A stretch of DNA of 64,000 nt from contig OY282383.1 in assembly GCA_958295855.1 (NCBI GenBank), positions 3,390,481-3,454,480 on the forward strand. The letters run 5' to 3'. Origin of the DNA: an uncultured Poribacteria bacterium. GTDB lineage: Bacteria > Poribacteria > WGA-4E > WGA-3G. The first letter of the stretch is position 1, and the number at the start of each line of letters is the position of its first letter. The notes under the pieces are model-generated. The model saw nothing but the letters and a program-made list of their open reading frames with translations, was not told where the DNA came from and searched no databases. Positions 42,583-50,975 of this stretch are shown one piece after another. The position numbers and the translations under genes are program-made.

Positions 42583-45500
42583 ATTATTAAAAACGCTCAG
42601 CGTTGCGGGTTCGCCGTTCAGATTTTGGGTGAGACTGAATGCATCCTCGCCCGGCGTTTCAACAACTACCGTCGTCAGCGTTTCCCTGAGGATATAGTCC
42701 CGATGCGCCTCAAATGCCTCATTCACAAGCGATGATGGAGAATTCAGGCTCAGCTGAATCCGGTCGGACACATGAAACCCGGCTTCCTTCCGCATATTCT
42801 GGATTTTGTTGACGAGTTCGCGCGCCAACCCTTCCAGCGTCAATTCGTGCGTCAATGCCGTTGCCAAGGCGACGAATTTGTGCGCATCCGCCTCCACGAA
42901 GAAGCCCTCCCGATTCTGTGTCTGTACATCGATGTCTGACCTCTCCAGGGTATACGTCTCTCCCGACGCTTCAACCTGTAAGCTCCCCGTCGCGTCGAGT
43001 GTTGCCTTTAACTGTGCCGCATCCGCTGTCGCAAGTGCCTTTGCAATCGCTTGCACGCCTTTGCCGTACTTCGGCCCCAACACCTTAAAGTTGGGTTTGA
43101 GCGTAACCTGCGCGAATGCATTCATATCCGCCGTGAAGACGATAGTTTTAACATTGAGCTCGTCGTGGACGAGTGCTGCCAAACGGGTGACAGTTGCCTG
43201 TTGCGCTTCAGAAAGCCCGCCGAGCGTAAGTTCTGCAAGAGGTTGACGCGTCTTAATGCCGGAGCGATTGCGCGCAGCATGCCCCATACTGATAACCTCT
43301 CGTGTGAAAGCCATATCGGTGTCTAACTGTTCGTCTATCAGCGCGGCATCTGCTACCGGGTATTCCGCAAGGTGAACGCTCTCAGGTGCATTCGCATCGA
43401 GAGAACAGACTAGGTTGCGGTAGAGTTCGTCCGCCAAAAACGGGACAAACGGCGCAGCGAGCTTCGCGACGGTTACCAGCACCTCATAAAGCGTGGCGTA
43501 GGCAGCATGCTTGTCAGGGCCCGCTTTCGCGCCCCAGAACCGGTCGCGGGAGCGGCGGACGTACCAATTGCTGAGGGCATCCACAAACGCCTCAATCGCG
43601 CGCGGGGCATTCGTGAGATGATAGTTTCCCATCTCCTCTCGCACTGTGTCAATGAGCATCTGGAGGCGAGACAAGATCCATTTGTCTACGATAGCACGTT
43701 CCGCAACGGGTGGCGCGTCTTTCAAGACATCAACCTGTTCCAGGTTGGCATACATCACAAAGAAACTATAGACGTTATGGAGGGTTCCCATAAACTTCTT
43801 CAACGCTTCGTCGATGCCCTCCGGTTTGAAAACGCGCGGTGCCCAAGGTGGGGAGGCAGTGAACATATACCACCGCAGTGCATCCGCCCCTTGCTCCTGC
43901 AAAATCGTGGACGGAGCGACTGTATTCCCTCGGCTCTTACTCATCTTTTGGCCATCGGGGCCCATAATGAGTTCAAGGCAGAGGCAGTTTTTGTAGGCAG
44001 GCTTGTCATATAGCAACGTGCCGGTTGCCAATAGGCTATAAAACCACCCCCGCGTCTGATCGATGGCTTCGGAGATAAAATCCGCAGGATACGCTTGTTC
44101 AAGCATTTCCCTATTTTCAAACGGGTAGTGCCATTGTGCCGTGTGTGCACACCCTGAATCAAACCAGCAATCAATCACATCCAGCACGCGATGCATTGTA
44201 CCACTGCACTTCTCGCAGGCAAGCACAACGTCGTCCACATAAGGGCGGTGTAGTTCAATATCAGTTGGCACATCCGTATAGGTATTTGCCGCTGCTTTGC
44301 AGGGGTTAATCACCTTTCCCAATTCCTGCAATTCGGCGACACTGCCGACACAGTGTTGATGCCCGCAGCTATCACACACCCAGACAGGCAGGGGCGTTCC
44401 CCAATACCGTTCGCGGCTCAAACCCCAATCGACGTTATTTTCCAACCAATTGCCAAACCTACCCGCTTTGATATGTGCCGGGTACCAGTTGATTTGCTGA
44501 TTGTGCTGGAGCATCTGCTCTCGGATGGCGGTAGTCCGAATAAACCACGATTCGCGCGCGTAGTAGAGCAACGGCGTATCGCATCGCCAACAGAACGGAT
44601 ATTGGTGTGTATACTCGGTTGCCTTGAACAACAAACCGCGTTGATTCAAGTTTTCGATGATTTTCGGATCCGCGGCTTTGACGTATTCACCTGCCCACGA
44701 TTCTTTAACCTTTTCCCTCCCGCCCGGTTCCTTTAATCTGCCATCGGCCCCCACCAATTGCACCAACGGCAGGTTATATTTCTTCCCAATCTCGTAGTCA
44801 TCTTGCCCAAAAGCAGGCGCAATGTGAACCAAACCGCTTCCCTCCGTGGTCGTTACAAAATCGCCGGTGACCACGTAGTGTGCTCTTTCAGGATGCTGTC
44901 CGATATCAAAGAGTGGTTCGTATTCCCAATCACGGAGGGCACTGCCTTTATAGCTTGCGACGATCTGCGGCGGTTCATCTCCGAACAGACTCGGCAGACA
45001 TTCCTTCGCGAGGATGAGGTGTTGCCCGTTGTGTTCAACGCAGACGTAATCGTAATCTTCACCGACAGCGACAGCGACATTAGACGGCAGCGTCCACGGT
45101 GTTGTCGTCCAGACGAGCAGATAGGTATTTTCCCTGTTCTTCAGCGGAAGGGTATCTGCCCCGCAAAGCGGGGATAACACCCTGAACCGCACAAAGATAG
45201 ACGGATCGGAGACTTCTTGGTAACCGAGTGCAACTTCGTGGCTTGCCAAGGTGGTGCCACACCGATAGCAATACGGTTGCACCTTATGCCCCTGATACAG
45301 CAGTTTCCTATCCCATGCCTGCCGGAGCACCCACCAGACGCTCTCAATGTAATCGTTTGACAACGTGATATATGCATCATCAAGGTTCACCCAGAATCCG
45401 ATGCGTTCGGTCATCTGTCGCCATTCCTGCTCGTATTGGAACACGTTCTCCTTACACTTTTCGATAAAATTCTGAACGCCGTAAGCCTCCAACTCCGCCT

Positions 45501-45837
45501 TATTTGTAATATTGAGCTGCTTTTCGACCTGATATTCCACGGGGAGTCCGTGCGTATCCCAGCCAGCTTTACGGTGGACGTAATGCCCAGTCATCGTCTT
45601 ATAGCGGCAGACAGCATCCTTCATGACGCGCGCCAGCACATGATGCACACCGGGCGGTGCATTCGCAAACGGCGGTCCCTCTAGGAAAACAAACGGCGGA
45701 TCGCCTTTGTGTACTTCCATACTCTTCTGAAAGATGTTGTTGTCACGCCAGAATTCCAAGGTCTGTTTCTCTTTGTCGGCAAACGTGAATTGGGGTGATA
45801 CCTCTTCAAAGATAATGTTTGGCATGCGACTTTTCAA
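42580..45837 (-). CDS. ileS: Isoleucyl-tRNA synthetase with two palindrome-encoded insertions
   Basis: A 1085-residue class I synthetase that charges tRNA-Ile and edits valine. It has the HIGH-type motif (PPGVHHVLARV), TTTPWTLPSN of the editing domain, WDTHGLPVE, the KMSKS motif (GPDGQKMSKSRGN) and an anticodon-binding C-terminal domain, matching the eukaryote-like IleS type. Two inserts are translated from the CCCCTGCTTTGCAGGGG palindrome family: INPCKAAANT (44281-44313) between LQELGK and ELHRPYVDD, and VLSPLCGADTLP (45150-45182) between VRFR and ENTYLLVWTTT. The family lacks residues at both points, so these are recent insertions into an essential gene. The start is TTG at 45837 with GGAGG 7 nt upstream; the next ATG is at 45825. 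Confidence 0.94.
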   Translation of the reverse strand: MKSRMPNIIFEEVSPQFTFADKEKQTLEFWRDNNIFQKSMEVHKGDPPFVFLEGPPFANAPPGVHHVLARVMKDAVCRYKTMTGHYVHRKAGWDTHGLPVEYQVEKQLNITNKAELEAYGVQNFIEKCKENVFQYEQEWRQMTERIGFWVNLDDAYITLSNDYIESVWWVLRQAWDRKLLYQGHKVQPYCYRCGTTLASHEVALGYQEVSDPSIFVRFRVLSPLCGADTLPLKNRENTYLLVWTTTPWTLPSNVAVAVGEDYDYVCVEHNGQHLILAKECLPSLFGDEPPQIVASYKGSALRDWEYEPLFDIGQHPERAHYVVTGDFVTTTEGSGLVHIAPAFGQDDYEIGKKYNLPLVQLVGADGRLKEPGGREKVKESWAGEYVKAADPKIIENLNQRGLLFKATEYTHQYPFCWRCDTPLLYYARESWFIRTTAIREQMLQHNQQINWYPAHIKAGRFGNWLENNVDWGLSRERYWGTPLPVWVCDSCGHQHCVGSVAELQELGKVINPCKAAANTYTDVPTDIELHRPYVDDVVLACEKCSGTMHRVLDVIDCWFDSGCAHTAQWHYPFENREMLEQAYPADFISEAIDQTRGWFYSLLATGTLLYDKPAYKNCLCLELIMGPDGQKMSKSRGNTVAPSTILQEQGADALRWYMFTASPPWAPRVFKPEGIDEALKKFMGTLHNVYSFFVMYANLEQVDVLKDAPPVAERAIVDKWILSRLQMLIDTVREEMGNYHLTNAPRAIEAFVDALSNWYVRRSRDRFWGAKAGPDKHAAYATLYEVLVTVAKLAAPFVPFLADELYRNLVCSLDANAPESVHLAEYPVADAALIDEQLDTDMAFTREVISMGHAARNRSGIKTRQPLAELTLGGLSEAQQATVTRLAALVHDELNVKTIVFTADMNAFAQVTLKPNFKVLGPKYGKGVQAIAKALATADAAQLKATLDATGSLQVEASGETYTLERSDIDVQTQNREGFFVEADAHKFVALATALTHELTLEGLARELVNKIQNMRKEAGFHVSDRIQLSLNSPSSLVNEAFEAHRDYILRETLTTVVVETPGEDAFSLTQNLNGEPATLSVFNN
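44281..44313. repeat. Palindromic element inside ileS, first
   Basis: GGTATTTGCCGCTGCTTTGC followed by AGGGGTTAATCACC, with one mismatch in the stem. Translated in frame on the - strand. Confidence 0.85.
45150..45182. repeat. Palindromic element inside ileS, second
   Basis: GGGTATCTGCCCCGCAAAGC followed by GGGGATAACACCC, a perfect CCCCGCAAAGCGGGG-type stem. Translated in frame on the - strand. Confidence 0.85.
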
Positions 45838-45849
45838 AATTTGGCCTCC

Positions 45850-46320
45850 CTTCTATAAACATATCGCCCCTATGGGGCTTGGTTACGGCACGACGGAGCG
45901 TGCCTACTACCTTAAAAAAGAAAACACCCTCACCGAAACCGTTGTCTTCAGTGATGGGCGTTGTATTGAGTGATGTTTTATAGGCAGGCACAAGGCCTAC
46001 CCCTACAAATTAGCCCACCGCTGTGCGACGAATGGCTATATTGGCTTGCAAGCAACGCCAACTTTTCAATAGCATGGTGAGAATGGCGTGTCGTTGCACA
46101 GCTTGTTGCACAGCAAGGGCTGCGCCAGCGCGAGGGCACTCTTGATATAATGTAAGAGCGTTTCGATCTACTCCCAGATCGGAGCCTTCCGCCCGCCCTG
46201 CGGAAACGGATAGCGATAGATAAAACATCGGACAAGCCTTCTATAAACATATCGCCCCTACGGGGCTAAAGAGGGGAGATACGTTCTTTCGGGCAGGCAC
46301 AAGCCCTGCCGCTACGTTTG
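45850..46320. repeat. Repeat cluster upstream of the trypsin-TPR gene
   Basis: ATAAACATATCGCCCCTATG/GGGCT (about 45855-45881) recurs at 46242-46266. GCAGGCACAAGGCCTACCCC-type repeats lie at 45984-46010 and 46290-46318. The middle (46020-46230) contains no gene I can support, only short frames. Confidence 0.7.
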
Positions 46321-46372
46321 TATTTGTTAATTATGATACCACATGCTGCGGGTAGATGTCAAATTTTTTTCG

Positions 46373-46401
46373 TTGACAAAACCTTAAATTTAATGTATAA
46401 T
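46373..46401 (+). promoter_or_regulatory. Consensus sigma-70 promoter
   Basis: TTGACA (46373-46378), 17-nt spacer, TATAAT (46396-46401) preceded by TG. This is a perfect match to both hexamers. It would transcribe through the repeats at 46439-46576 into the gene at 46577. Confidence 0.85.
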
Positions 46402-46438
46402 GAATGAATAAATAAAAGTAAAATAGAAATTCAGTCTT

Positions 46439-46576
46439 TCATCAATTGGGTTTCTTGTTAGAGACACGCGCGTTTGTCTCTAATTAAGGTTGCATAAGAA
46501 ACCTCGGACGAGAGCTACAGTGCATTCGAGTGTGCATATTGCATTCTCATTACTCCGCAAGGAATGACGAAAAACT
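46439..46576 (+). repeat. CCGATTTT-type fragment and 87-bp element in the 5' leader
   Basis: ATCAATTGGGTTTCTTGTTA plus a TTAGAGACACGCGCGTTTGTC stem is followed by an 87-bp-type element (about 46484-46576) ending CCGCAAGGAATGACGAAAAA. Its AAGGAA sits 12 nt before the ATG at 46577. Confidence 0.8.
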
Positions 46577-48190
46577 ATGAAACATAAGAGAAATAAGAAA
46601 CTACAGCAGATTTCAAGCAAGGCCTTAACGGCTTCCGTAGCCCTTTTGGAGATCCAACATAAGAAACAGCTTACAGATAAGCTGATGCTCGGTGCTAAGG
46701 TCGCAGCGGGCAATGGGTTCTTTGTCGGGCCGGGCCTGATTGCAACGAACATCCACTGTGTCGTAGGCACAACATGGGTTTTTGCAGAATCTGTGCCCAT
46801 GGCAACCCAGTTCCCTATTGAAAGCGTGGTTGCATGTGATGACGAAAGTGACGTGGTTATTCTGAAGGTTGGAGGTGAGAGAACGCCGCTGCCGCTGGCC
46901 GACATCGATGCACTCAAGGTGAATAGTCCGGTGTACGCCGTGCGCTGCGTCGGCGAAGATATGGAAGCGAAAGGTGCGCAAGGGGTCATAACACCAGGCA
47001 CCGTACACAGCCTCGGGCGTAGCCACAAACGCCTCCGGCTAAGAGCTCCGCTTACGCACGGTAACAGTGGGGGGCCCGTGCTAAACAGCAAAGGCGAAGT
47101 CATCGGCATCGTTGTCACCGCCGGCAGCCGCGCTGGCAAGCAGACAGCCCGGGCACGCCCCGATTTCGCTTACGCAATCTCTTCAAACGTGCTTAAGGCA
47201 CTGCTTGAGGGAGCACGAGAAGCCGAACCTTTTGAAGCCTGGCGAAAACAACCCCGGATACGTGCCCATGCGGAGATCTCTCAAGCGAATAGAAAGCAGG
47301 TACAGGGGAAATACCACGCGGCAATAAAGCATTATGACGCTGCACTCCGGCTCAATCCGGATTTAGCGGAAGCGTACCACAATCGGGGGACTGTAAGGAA
47401 TAGCCTCGGGCAACACAGAGAAGCGATAGCCGATTGGGATACTGCTCTTAAGTACAACCCAGAGTTAACCGAAGCCTACTGCAATCGCGGGGCTGCGAAA
47501 CTTTCGTTGGAAGACGCTCAAGGCTGTATAACGGACTGTAGTACTGCCGCAGAGCTCAATCCGGATGAAGTGTCAGCCTACTACAATCGCGCCCAGGCGA
47601 GAATGGAACTAAATCAGTATGTCGAAGGGATTGAAGATTTCGATAAAGCCATCAGCCTCAACCTTGGCAGGGCGGATTTGTATGGTGCCTACTATAATCG
47701 GGCACTGGCGAAGTACCTTCTGGGGCAAGCCAAAGCAGCGCAGGGCGATGAGGAGGAAGCGGTAAAGCTCTATCGCGCATCGATTCCCGGCTATACGGAA
47801 GCCATGAAGGTTGCCCCGGATGCGTCCCTCACCAGTAGAAACTATAACAACCGCGGGTATTCGAAGTATCTCATTGCCGAATATGAATCCGCAATGGGAG
47901 ATAAAAAGAAAGCCCGGAATCTCTATGAATCGGCACTCAACGACAGTAATAAGGCTATCAAATTCGATCGGAAAAATGCTTATGCATACTGCACTCGGGC
48001 AGTTGCAAAGGTCGCCAGAGACGCGCACGATGCAGCGATAGACGACTTTGGCCAAGCCATCACACTCAAGCCGGATTTTGCGCATGCCTACTACCAGCGC
48101 GGGCTGGCGAAGCAGGAAATCGGGAGGCAGGAAGAGGCGGAGGAGGACTTTCGGAAGGCGAAGCAGCTCGACCCGGATGTGGGAAAATAA
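46577..48190 (+). CDS. Trypsin-like protease with TPR repeats
   Basis: A 537-residue protein. The N-terminal domain is a trypsin-2/DegP-like fold with H60 (ATNIHCVVG), D92 (DDESDVVIL) and S164 (GNSGGPVLNSKGEVIGI). From about residue 235 there are some seven TPR units (KYHAAIKHYDAALRLNPDLA, HREAIADWDTALKYNPELTE, EGIEDFDKAISLN, DAAIDDFGQAITLKP). No signal peptide is obvious, so it may be cytoplasmic, unlike its lipoprotein-type neighbour at 48381. The ribosome-binding site is supplied by the 87-bp element. TPRs probably bind partner proteins delivered to the protease. Confidence 0.87.
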   Translation: MKHKRNKKLQQISSKALTASVALLEIQHKKQLTDKLMLGAKVAAGNGFFVGPGLIATNIHCVVGTTWVFAESVPMATQFPIESVVACDDESDVVILKVGGERTPLPLADIDALKVNSPVYAVRCVGEDMEAKGAQGVITPGTVHSLGRSHKRLRLRAPLTHGNSGGPVLNSKGEVIGIVVTAGSRAGKQTARARPDFAYAISSNVLKALLEGAREAEPFEAWRKQPRIRAHAEISQANRKQVQGKYHAAIKHYDAALRLNPDLAEAYHNRGTVRNSLGQHREAIADWDTALKYNPELTEAYCNRGAAKLSLEDAQGCITDCSTAAELNPDEVSAYYNRAQARMELNQYVEGIEDFDKAISLNLGRADLYGAYYNRALAKYLLGQAKAAQGDEEEAVKLYRASIPGYTEAMKVAPDASLTSRNYNNRGYSKYLIAEYESAMGDKKKARNLYESALNDSNKAIKFDRKNAYAYCTRAVAKVARDAHDAAIDDFGQAITLKPDFAHAYYQRGLAKQEIGRQEEAEEDFRKAKQLDPDVGK

Positions 48191-48199
48191 ACGTTTTCA

Positions 48200-48300
48200 T
48201 CAATGCAGTTTTGCGGCGAGTAGGTGATATCCCCCGCAAAGCGGGGCTAACACCCTTTGCGCCCAATTTGCGCGTGATTAGCAAGCAACTTTGTGTGAAT
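48200..48300. repeat. CCCCGCAAAGCGGGG palindrome between the two TPR proteases
   Basis: TATCCCCCGCAAAGCGGGGC at 48228-48247 with flanks GGTGATA/TAACACC. The rest of the 190-bp gap has no visible gene. Confidence 0.7.
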
Positions 48301-48380
48301 TAACGAAAAGAAGCGAGCATGTGCAATGCGGATAGCCAGGCCGGGCTGAACCTTAAACGCTAGAAAGTGAGACAACAACT

Positions 48381-50822
48381 ATGAAGCATAATAGAAAATT
48401 TCTACTCAGTCTTTTCAGTCTTTTCGCTGTGGGGCTGCTCTTCTCATGTGCACCCCTTCCACAGCAGAACATAATCGTATCAACCCCGCAAAGCGGGGCA
48501 GATACCCACTCCGAAAAACCCCGAACGTTGACAGCGGGCCTCGCCGCCGAAAAGGGCAAAGCGTCTATAGTCCGCATTACTGGGGGGAACTTTGCGAAAA
48601 TTGGGGCGGGTAGCGGTTTCTTCGTGCAACCCGACAAGATTGTGACGAATATGCACGTTGTCTCACGTCCCGGCCCCATTTTCGCAAAACTCAACGATAA
48701 TGAGACAATCTGGCCCGTTGAAGGTGTCACCGCTTTTGATATAGAAAGCGACCTCGTCATTTTAAAAATCGCGGGGGAAGGCGTGCCACTCCCTCTCGGC
48801 AACAGTGACACCGTTAAAAAAGGTGAGACTGTTTACGCTATAGGCTACCCCGGTGGGGGAGAATACAAACTAACGGAGGGAACGATACGCAGCATCCGGC
48901 ATAAAGACAAATGGCTACAGACAACAGTCGCTCTTTCCGAGGGAAACAGTGGCGGGCCCATGCTAAACAGCAAAGGCGAAGTCATCGGCATCAGTACCGC
49001 CGGAGATGATGTCTACAGTTACGCAGCCCACTCAAACACACTCAAGCCACTGCTCGCCCAAGGTAGGCAAGTTGAACCTTTGGCGCAGTGGTATAAACAA
49101 AAACGTATCCGTGCGTATAGCTATCACCAGAGCGGAGAAGATAAATACAATGAAAAGGGTTATAGAGCGGCGATAGCCGACCTGAATAAATCCCTTGAGT
49201 TGGAGCCTGAATCTACTTACGCCTACGCCACTCGCGGGTTCGTCGCGACGCACTACGGTGAATCTATCGCCAAGTATGGGGACATCGCTCAAGCGCGACA
49301 ACACTATCACGCAGCGATAAAGGACTATACCAAAGCCATCAAGTTGCATCCTGAAGATGAGGCAAACTACAACGGTCTCGCGCACGCGCGGTGCCACTAC
49401 GGTGAATATGAAGCCAAGCAGGGGAATGCAACAGAAGCCCGAAAACAGTATCAGGCAGCAATAAAGGACTATACCAAAGCCATCAAGTTAGATTCAGATA
49501 CCGATATAAATTATAGCGGGCGCGGTTGGGCAAAGCGCCTCATCGGGCAATTGGAAATGGAACAAGGAGAATTCAGCAAAGCCCGAAAACAGTATCAAGC
49601 AGCAATAAAGGACTATACCAAAGCCATCAAGTTAGACCCTGAGGATGATGGAAACTATGACGGGCGCGGCAGGGCGAAGTACCGCCTCGGGCAATTGAAA
49701 ACAAAGCGAGGAGAAGTCACTGAAGCCGAGAAGCACTATCACGCAGCAATCACTGATAGCGATAAAGCCATTCAACACAACCCGGACAGTGCCTACCCCT
49801 ATCATACCCGCGGGGTTGCAAAGGCTGCCCTTGGCGAGTATGACAAGGCAATAGAGGACTTTGATATAGCCATAGAACACGAACCTGATTATACTGAAGC
49901 ATATCACAGCCGAGGAAAAGCAAAGCAAGCACTTGGACAACAAGAGGCGGCGAAAATAGATTTTACGAAGGCACTTCAATGTTTAGGGAAGGGCACTGTC
50001 ACCGCGCAGGCATTGGAAAAAGCAGCAACCGAAATGGTGCGGATTCCTGCCGGCGAGTTTGAGATGGGTAGCAAAGAAAATGTCGCCCTCTACCCCGTGC
50101 ATACCGTCTACCTTGACGAGTTCTATATTGACGCTTATGAGGTAACGAATGCCCAATTCAAGGCGTTCGTTGATGCGAACCCACAGTGGCGCAAAGCCAA
50201 CATCCCGAGTGAATACCACAACGGCAACTACCTCAAACATTGGCATGGGAACGACTACCCTAACGGCAAAGCAAATCACCCTGTCGTCTATGTGAGTTGG
50301 TATGCGGCAATGGCATACTCTCAATGGGTAGGCAAGCGGCTCCCGACGGAGGCAGAATGGGAGAAAGCCGCACGCGGGGGCGTAGCAGCGCAACGTTATG
50401 TGTGGGGGAACAACCGCGACCCAAGTAAAGCAAACTACGGATATTACGGAAAACACACCCGACCTGTCGGGAGTTATCTACCAAACGGGTACGGTTTGCA
50501 CGACATGGGCGGGAATGTATGGGAACTGTGTTTAGATGAGTCTAACAGGGACTTTTATAGAAATTCTCCAAAGAAAAATCCGATCGCCGGTGTTTCCAAT
50601 ATTGAGGCGTTGCTAGAGAATTTCACAAGTGTTCAGACGAAGCGCGTGGCGCGTGGTGGTTCGTGGAATACGCCGGGACCCGCGCATGCGGCGACTCGTG
50701 GTAGTGATACACCTACAAACACGAACAGCTGGCTCGGATTCCGTTGTGCAAAAAGCAGCACAGGTATAGCACCCCCTGCAAAGCAGGGGGAAAATACCCT
50801 TCCAAGTTTAACCACGCATTGA
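48381..50822 (+). CDS. Lipoprotein: trypsin-like protease, TPR repeats and formylglycine-generating-enzyme-like domain
   Basis: An 813-residue lipoprotein with a lipobox (VGLLFSC). The trypsin-like domain has H92 (NMHVVSR), D124 (ESDLVILKI) and S190 (GNSGGPMLNSKGEVIGIS). TPR units fill about 240-540, several nearly identical (KQYQAAIKDYTKAIKLD). The C-terminal FGE/sulfatase-modifying domain starts VRIPAGEFEMGS, with YEVTNAQFKAFV, RLPTEAEWEKAARGG, GGNVWEL and RVARGGSWN. Two palindromes are translated: STPQSGADTHSE near the N-terminus (48483-48510) and APPAKQGENTLPSLTTH at the very end (50769-50822), which replaces the native tail. Without the two conserved active-site Cys of true FGEs, the last domain more likely binds ligands. 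Confidence 0.88.
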   Translation: MKHNRKFLLSLFSLFAVGLLFSCAPLPQQNIIVSTPQSGADTHSEKPRTLTAGLAAEKGKASIVRITGGNFAKIGAGSGFFVQPDKIVTNMHVVSRPGPIFAKLNDNETIWPVEGVTAFDIESDLVILKIAGEGVPLPLGNSDTVKKGETVYAIGYPGGGEYKLTEGTIRSIRHKDKWLQTTVALSEGNSGGPMLNSKGEVIGISTAGDDVYSYAAHSNTLKPLLAQGRQVEPLAQWYKQKRIRAYSYHQSGEDKYNEKGYRAAIADLNKSLELEPESTYAYATRGFVATHYGESIAKYGDIAQARQHYHAAIKDYTKAIKLHPEDEANYNGLAHARCHYGEYEAKQGNATEARKQYQAAIKDYTKAIKLDSDTDINYSGRGWAKRLIGQLEMEQGEFSKARKQYQAAIKDYTKAIKLDPEDDGNYDGRGRAKYRLGQLKTKRGEVTEAEKHYHAAITDSDKAIQHNPDSAYPYHTRGVAKAALGEYDKAIEDFDIAIEHEPDYTEAYHSRGKAKQALGQQEAAKIDFTKALQCLGKGTVTAQALEKAATEMVRIPAGEFEMGSKENVALYPVHTVYLDEFYIDAYEVTNAQFKAFVDANPQWRKANIPSEYHNGNYLKHWHGNDYPNGKANHPVVYVSWYAAMAYSQWVGKRLPTEAEWEKAARGGVAAQRYVWGNNRDPSKANYGYYGKHTRPVGSYLPNGYGLHDMGGNVWELCLDESNRDFYRNSPKKNPIAGVSNIEALLENFTSVQTKRVARGGSWNTPGPAHAATRGSDTPTNTNSWLGFRCAKSSTGIAPPAKQGENTLPSLTTH
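48481..48512. repeat. Palindromic element in the lipoprotein gene, 5' part
   Basis: AACCCCGCAAAGCGGGGCAG followed by ATACCCAC, translated in frame as TPQSGADT. Confidence 0.8.
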
Positions 50823-50905
50823 AAATGCGTGACTAAACCTCGCAAAATGCCGAATCCACCTTAGATACCGATTCCGCAGGCAGGCACAAGACCTGCCACT
50901 ACAAT
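50765..50905. repeat. Palindrome cluster at the 3' end of the lipoprotein gene and beyond
   Basis: CCCCCTGCAAAGCAGGGGG (50769-50790), then AACCACGCATTGAAAATGCG (50808-50830, inverted copy of 22894-22924), then GGCAGGCACAAGACCTGCC (50879-50899). The first two encode the last 17 residues of the upstream protein. Confidence 0.8.
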
Positions 50906-50975
50906 ACCGTAGCGCGAGCACCGCGAGGCGCGCCTCGATACGCTGCCGAGAAACATTACGAGGAGATTAACACAA

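Noticed and set aside
46020..46250. Short open frames between ileS and the trypsin-TPR gene
   Set aside because: They have no ribosome-binding site and no recognisable family, and their edges fall in repeats.
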